From assembly GCA_025774205.1 (NCBI GenBank), contig JALGWK010000002.1:1-40220 (forward strand): 40,220 bases of DNA, written 5' to 3'. The stretch's first letter is position 1, and every line of letters starts with the position of its first letter. A program made the translations under genes and the position numbers. Under the pieces are notes generated by a model. The model had not been told where the DNA came from and ran no database searches. It saw only the letters and a list, made by a program, of their open reading frames with translations. Origin of the DNA: a bacterium. Its GTDB lineage: Bacteria; Blakebacterota; Blakebacteria; Blakebacterales; Blakebacteraceae. Positions 38,277 to 40,220 of the stretch are shown here, piece after piece.

Positions 38277-40220
38277 GTGAATACGCGCAGTGCGATGACG
38301 TTCCTGGTGGCGGGTGCCATCCTGATCCCCGCGATCGGGGTGCAGGCCGGATCCGCGGTTCGGCCGGAGCCCGGGATGTCCAGGCAGCAGCAGGATCCGC
38401 TCCTGTTCGCGAGACGGCTCTACAACGACGGGCTCTACGATATTGCCGCCAACCAGTTGAGACAGCTGCTGGAAACCAACCTTCCCCTGCAGTATGCCGA
38501 GGAAGCCCGGTGGCTGCTTGCCGAGACCCTGGAGGCTGATGGCCGCACTGCCGAGGCCGCCGGGGCCTATCGCGAATTCACATCCCGCCACGGTTCCGCG
38601 GCCAGGGCGCCGGAGGGCTGGCTCAGAACCGGACGCCTTTTCCTGTCGGCTGCCGAATACGAAGCCTCGGCCGATGCTTACTCCAACTTCCTCGATCTCT
38701 TCCCGGTCAACGATCAGCGACCGCAGGCTTCCGCGGGCCTGATAGAAGCACTGCTGACAAATCTTCGATACCAGGACGCCCTTACCCGCGTCATGGAAGC
38801 CTACGCCGAATACCCCTTCCATCCTCTGAAAGCGCGCTTCCTGCTGCAGGAAGCGGAGGCCCGGAACGGGCTCGGGGAACCCTGGATGGCGATCCCGCTC
38901 GCCGAGGAAGCGCTCGCGAGCGCCCTGACGCCCGAAGTGAGAGCCGACGCGGCCGCGTTGAAAGCCCGCCTCCTGATCGAGGATGGCCGGATCGATGAAG
39001 CGGTGGACGCGGCCCGTACCGCGATTGAGGCGCCCGCTCCTGCCGAGCGCATTCCCTATCTCAAGAGTGTCCTCGGCCAGGCCCTGGTGGCCTCAGGCCG
39101 GCAACAGGAGGCCCTGCCCGAACTGAGAGAGGCCATCTCCGGTTCCGGGGGACGAGTCCGGGCTTCGGCCGCCCTCTGGCTCGCGCGGGCCCATGTCGCG
39201 ACGGGTGAGATAGACAGCGCCCTGGCGGCGTTCGACCTGAACCTGGCCGGCACTTCGGAAGATCAGGCGGCCACCGTCGCGCTCGAAGCAGCCCGGATAG
39301 CCGTCGAGCATGGCCAGCGGGGCCGCGCCCTCACGCTGGCTGATCTGGCCCGGCGGGAAGCGGTCACGGCCGACCTGATCGGTGACGCGGTGGCCCTGTC
39401 GGCGGAAGTACTCGTCGGTCTCGACCGGTCACCGGAGGCCATCGAACGATACCGCGCATTCTTCGAACAGGATGATCTTTCCGAGGGAACCCGGGCCGCA
39501 GCCGCGCTCGAACTCGGCCGGCTCTACGAACATCAGCTCTCCGATCCGGATACCGCCGCCGGCTGGTATCGGATGGCGGCAGTATCTGCCGGTACCGGTG
39601 ACATCTGGGCTGAGGGTGTCTGGTCCTCGGCCAACGCCATCGCCGCCTCGGGAGATTACTCCTCGGCGATCATAGAACTGATCCCGCTTGCCGGCGCGGG
39701 CGGCGACCGGGCGACACAGGCAACCGACCGCATCGACTACTGGCGGACCTACCGGCTGGTCGATCTGGCGGCAGGTCTCCGGTCGATCCAGGGAGCCATG
39801 CTGGCGCTGGCCTCCGAGGGCTCGAGCGGCGCGACCGGGGCCCTGCTGGAGATCGCGCGCGCCAACGTTCATGCGCTGAAAGATTTCGAAACAGCCATCG
39901 ATGCCTACGACCGTTACCTGCAGCGGATCCCAAGCGGCCCGACCGCGGCCACGGCCTGGCTGGAGAAGGGGCAGGCGTTTGAGGCACTGGCGATCATCGC
40001 CGCTACCGAAACAGGCGAGGAGGCAGCCACCGCTCCCCGGGAGCGTGCCGGGGAGGCATACCGTGAGGCGGTCAGGACAGGCGGGGAGAGTGAGGCTTCG
40101 GAACGGGCCCAGCTGGCCCTGATAGAACTCGACCTGGCGGAACTGCGGGATGATCCCGTTCTCTACTTCCAGGCGATGCGCGACCGGTATCGCGCCTTCC
40201 TCGATCTCTTCACGGCCTCC
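38277..40220 (+). CDS. Secreted tetratricopeptide-repeat protein, 3' end outside window
   Basis: 648 codons open to the right edge from GTG at 38277 (AGAGGTGAT about 6 nt upstream); ATG at 38295 is an alternative. Signal peptide MTFLVAGAILIPAIGVQA. Then many TPR-like helical pairs: ARRLYNDGLYDIAANQLRQL, EEARWLLAETLEADGRTAEA, ARLLIEDGRIDEAVDAARTA, ALWLARAHVATGEIDSALAA, ETAIDAYDRYLQRIPSG. The first part resembles YbgF/BamD-type envelope TPR proteins. No catalytic domain is visible so far; partners unknown. Confidence 0.88.
   Translation, partial: MNTRSAMTFLVAGAILIPAIGVQAGSAVRPEPGMSRQQQDPLLFARRLYNDGLYDIAANQLRQLLETNLPLQYAEEARWLLAETLEADGRTAEAAGAYREFTSRHGSAARAPEGWLRTGRLFLSAAEYEASADAYSNFLDLFPVNDQRPQASAGLIEALLTNLRYQDALTRVMEAYAEYPFHPLKARFLLQEAEARNGLGEPWMAIPLAEEALASALTPEVRADAAALKARLLIEDGRIDEAVDAARTAIEAPAPAERIPYLKSVLGQALVASGRQQEALPELREAISGSGGRVRASAALWLARAHVATGEIDSALAAFDLNLAGTSEDQAATVALEAARIAVEHGQRGRALTLADLARREAVTADLIGDAVALSAEVLVGLDRSPEAIERYRAFFEQDDLSEGTRAAAALELGRLYEHQLSDPDTAAGWYRMAAVSAGTGDIWAEGVWSSANAIAASGDYSSAIIELIPLAGAGGDRATQATDRIDYWRTYRLVDLAAGLRSIQGAMLALASEGSSGATGALLEIARANVHALKDFETAIDAYDRYLQRIPSGPTAATAWLEKGQAFEALAIIAATETGEEAATAPRERAGEAYREAVRTGGESEASERAQLALIELDLAELRDDPVLYFQAMRDRYRAFLDLFTAS

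Overview
The window is GC-rich, densely packed bacterial DNA, probably from an uncultivated FCB-group lineage (Gemmatimonadota, Krumholzibacteriota, Eisenbacteria or similar). This is inferred from three secreted or lipidated 6-bladed beta-propeller proteins carrying the G-(E/D)-GPGE(F/L) motif, a PASTA-less Ser/Thr kinase fused to CsgG/FlgO-like domains, an M28 peptidase of the AH(L/Y)DHLG type, and a one-chain pyruvate:ferredoxin oxidoreductase beside a full succinate dehydrogenase. No rRNA or tRNA was found, so taxonomy is not fixed.

Left third (1-17.5 kb): a nearly complete gamma-glutamyltransferase; a zinc alcohol dehydrogenase divergent from a propeller lipoprotein (with a textbook promoter); a kinase with tandem CsgG-like domains followed by a 31-residue lipoprotein; a central-metabolism block read leftward (FadJ-like hydratase with a degenerate dehydrogenase half, nifJ, dihydroorotate-dehydrogenase-like protein) closed by a strong terminator; then a secreted propeller divergent from rlmD, and another propeller lipoprotein.

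Middle (17.5-26.7 kb): a YyaL/SPATA20-type protein, then two damaged genes in a row (an M28 peptidase split by an internal deletion and an AspB-type aminotransferase with a short N-terminal deletion), a LamG-like lipoprotein, a threonine-dehydratase-like PLP enzyme, a convergent acyl-CoA dehydrogenase, and a TYW1-like radical SAM protein.

The most interesting part is 26.75-29.27 kb: an AT-rich-fronted AbiEi/AbiEii-type toxin-antitoxin pair whose toxin carries a WYL-like C-terminal extension. It lies between two diverged copies (about 98 bp) of the sdhB 3' end plus its terminator. One copy is the real end of sdhB; the other is an orphan remnant beyond the toxin-antitoxin pair. This looks like an island inserted at the 3' end of sdhB. 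The promoter carries two 16-bp direct repeats and a palindrome that look like autoregulatory operators.

Right third (29.2-40.2 kb): sdhA-sdhC-sdhD-sdhB (leftward), an Ecs-like ABC transporter pair in one transcription unit with a secreted esterase and a LiaF-like membrane protein, a YbjQ-family protein, and the start of a long TPR protein that leaves the window. A 27-bp dispersed repeat (two exact copies 18 kb apart, plus a 22/28 relative at the sdhA-sdhC junction) and a 4x16-bp tandem array punctuate the gene ends.
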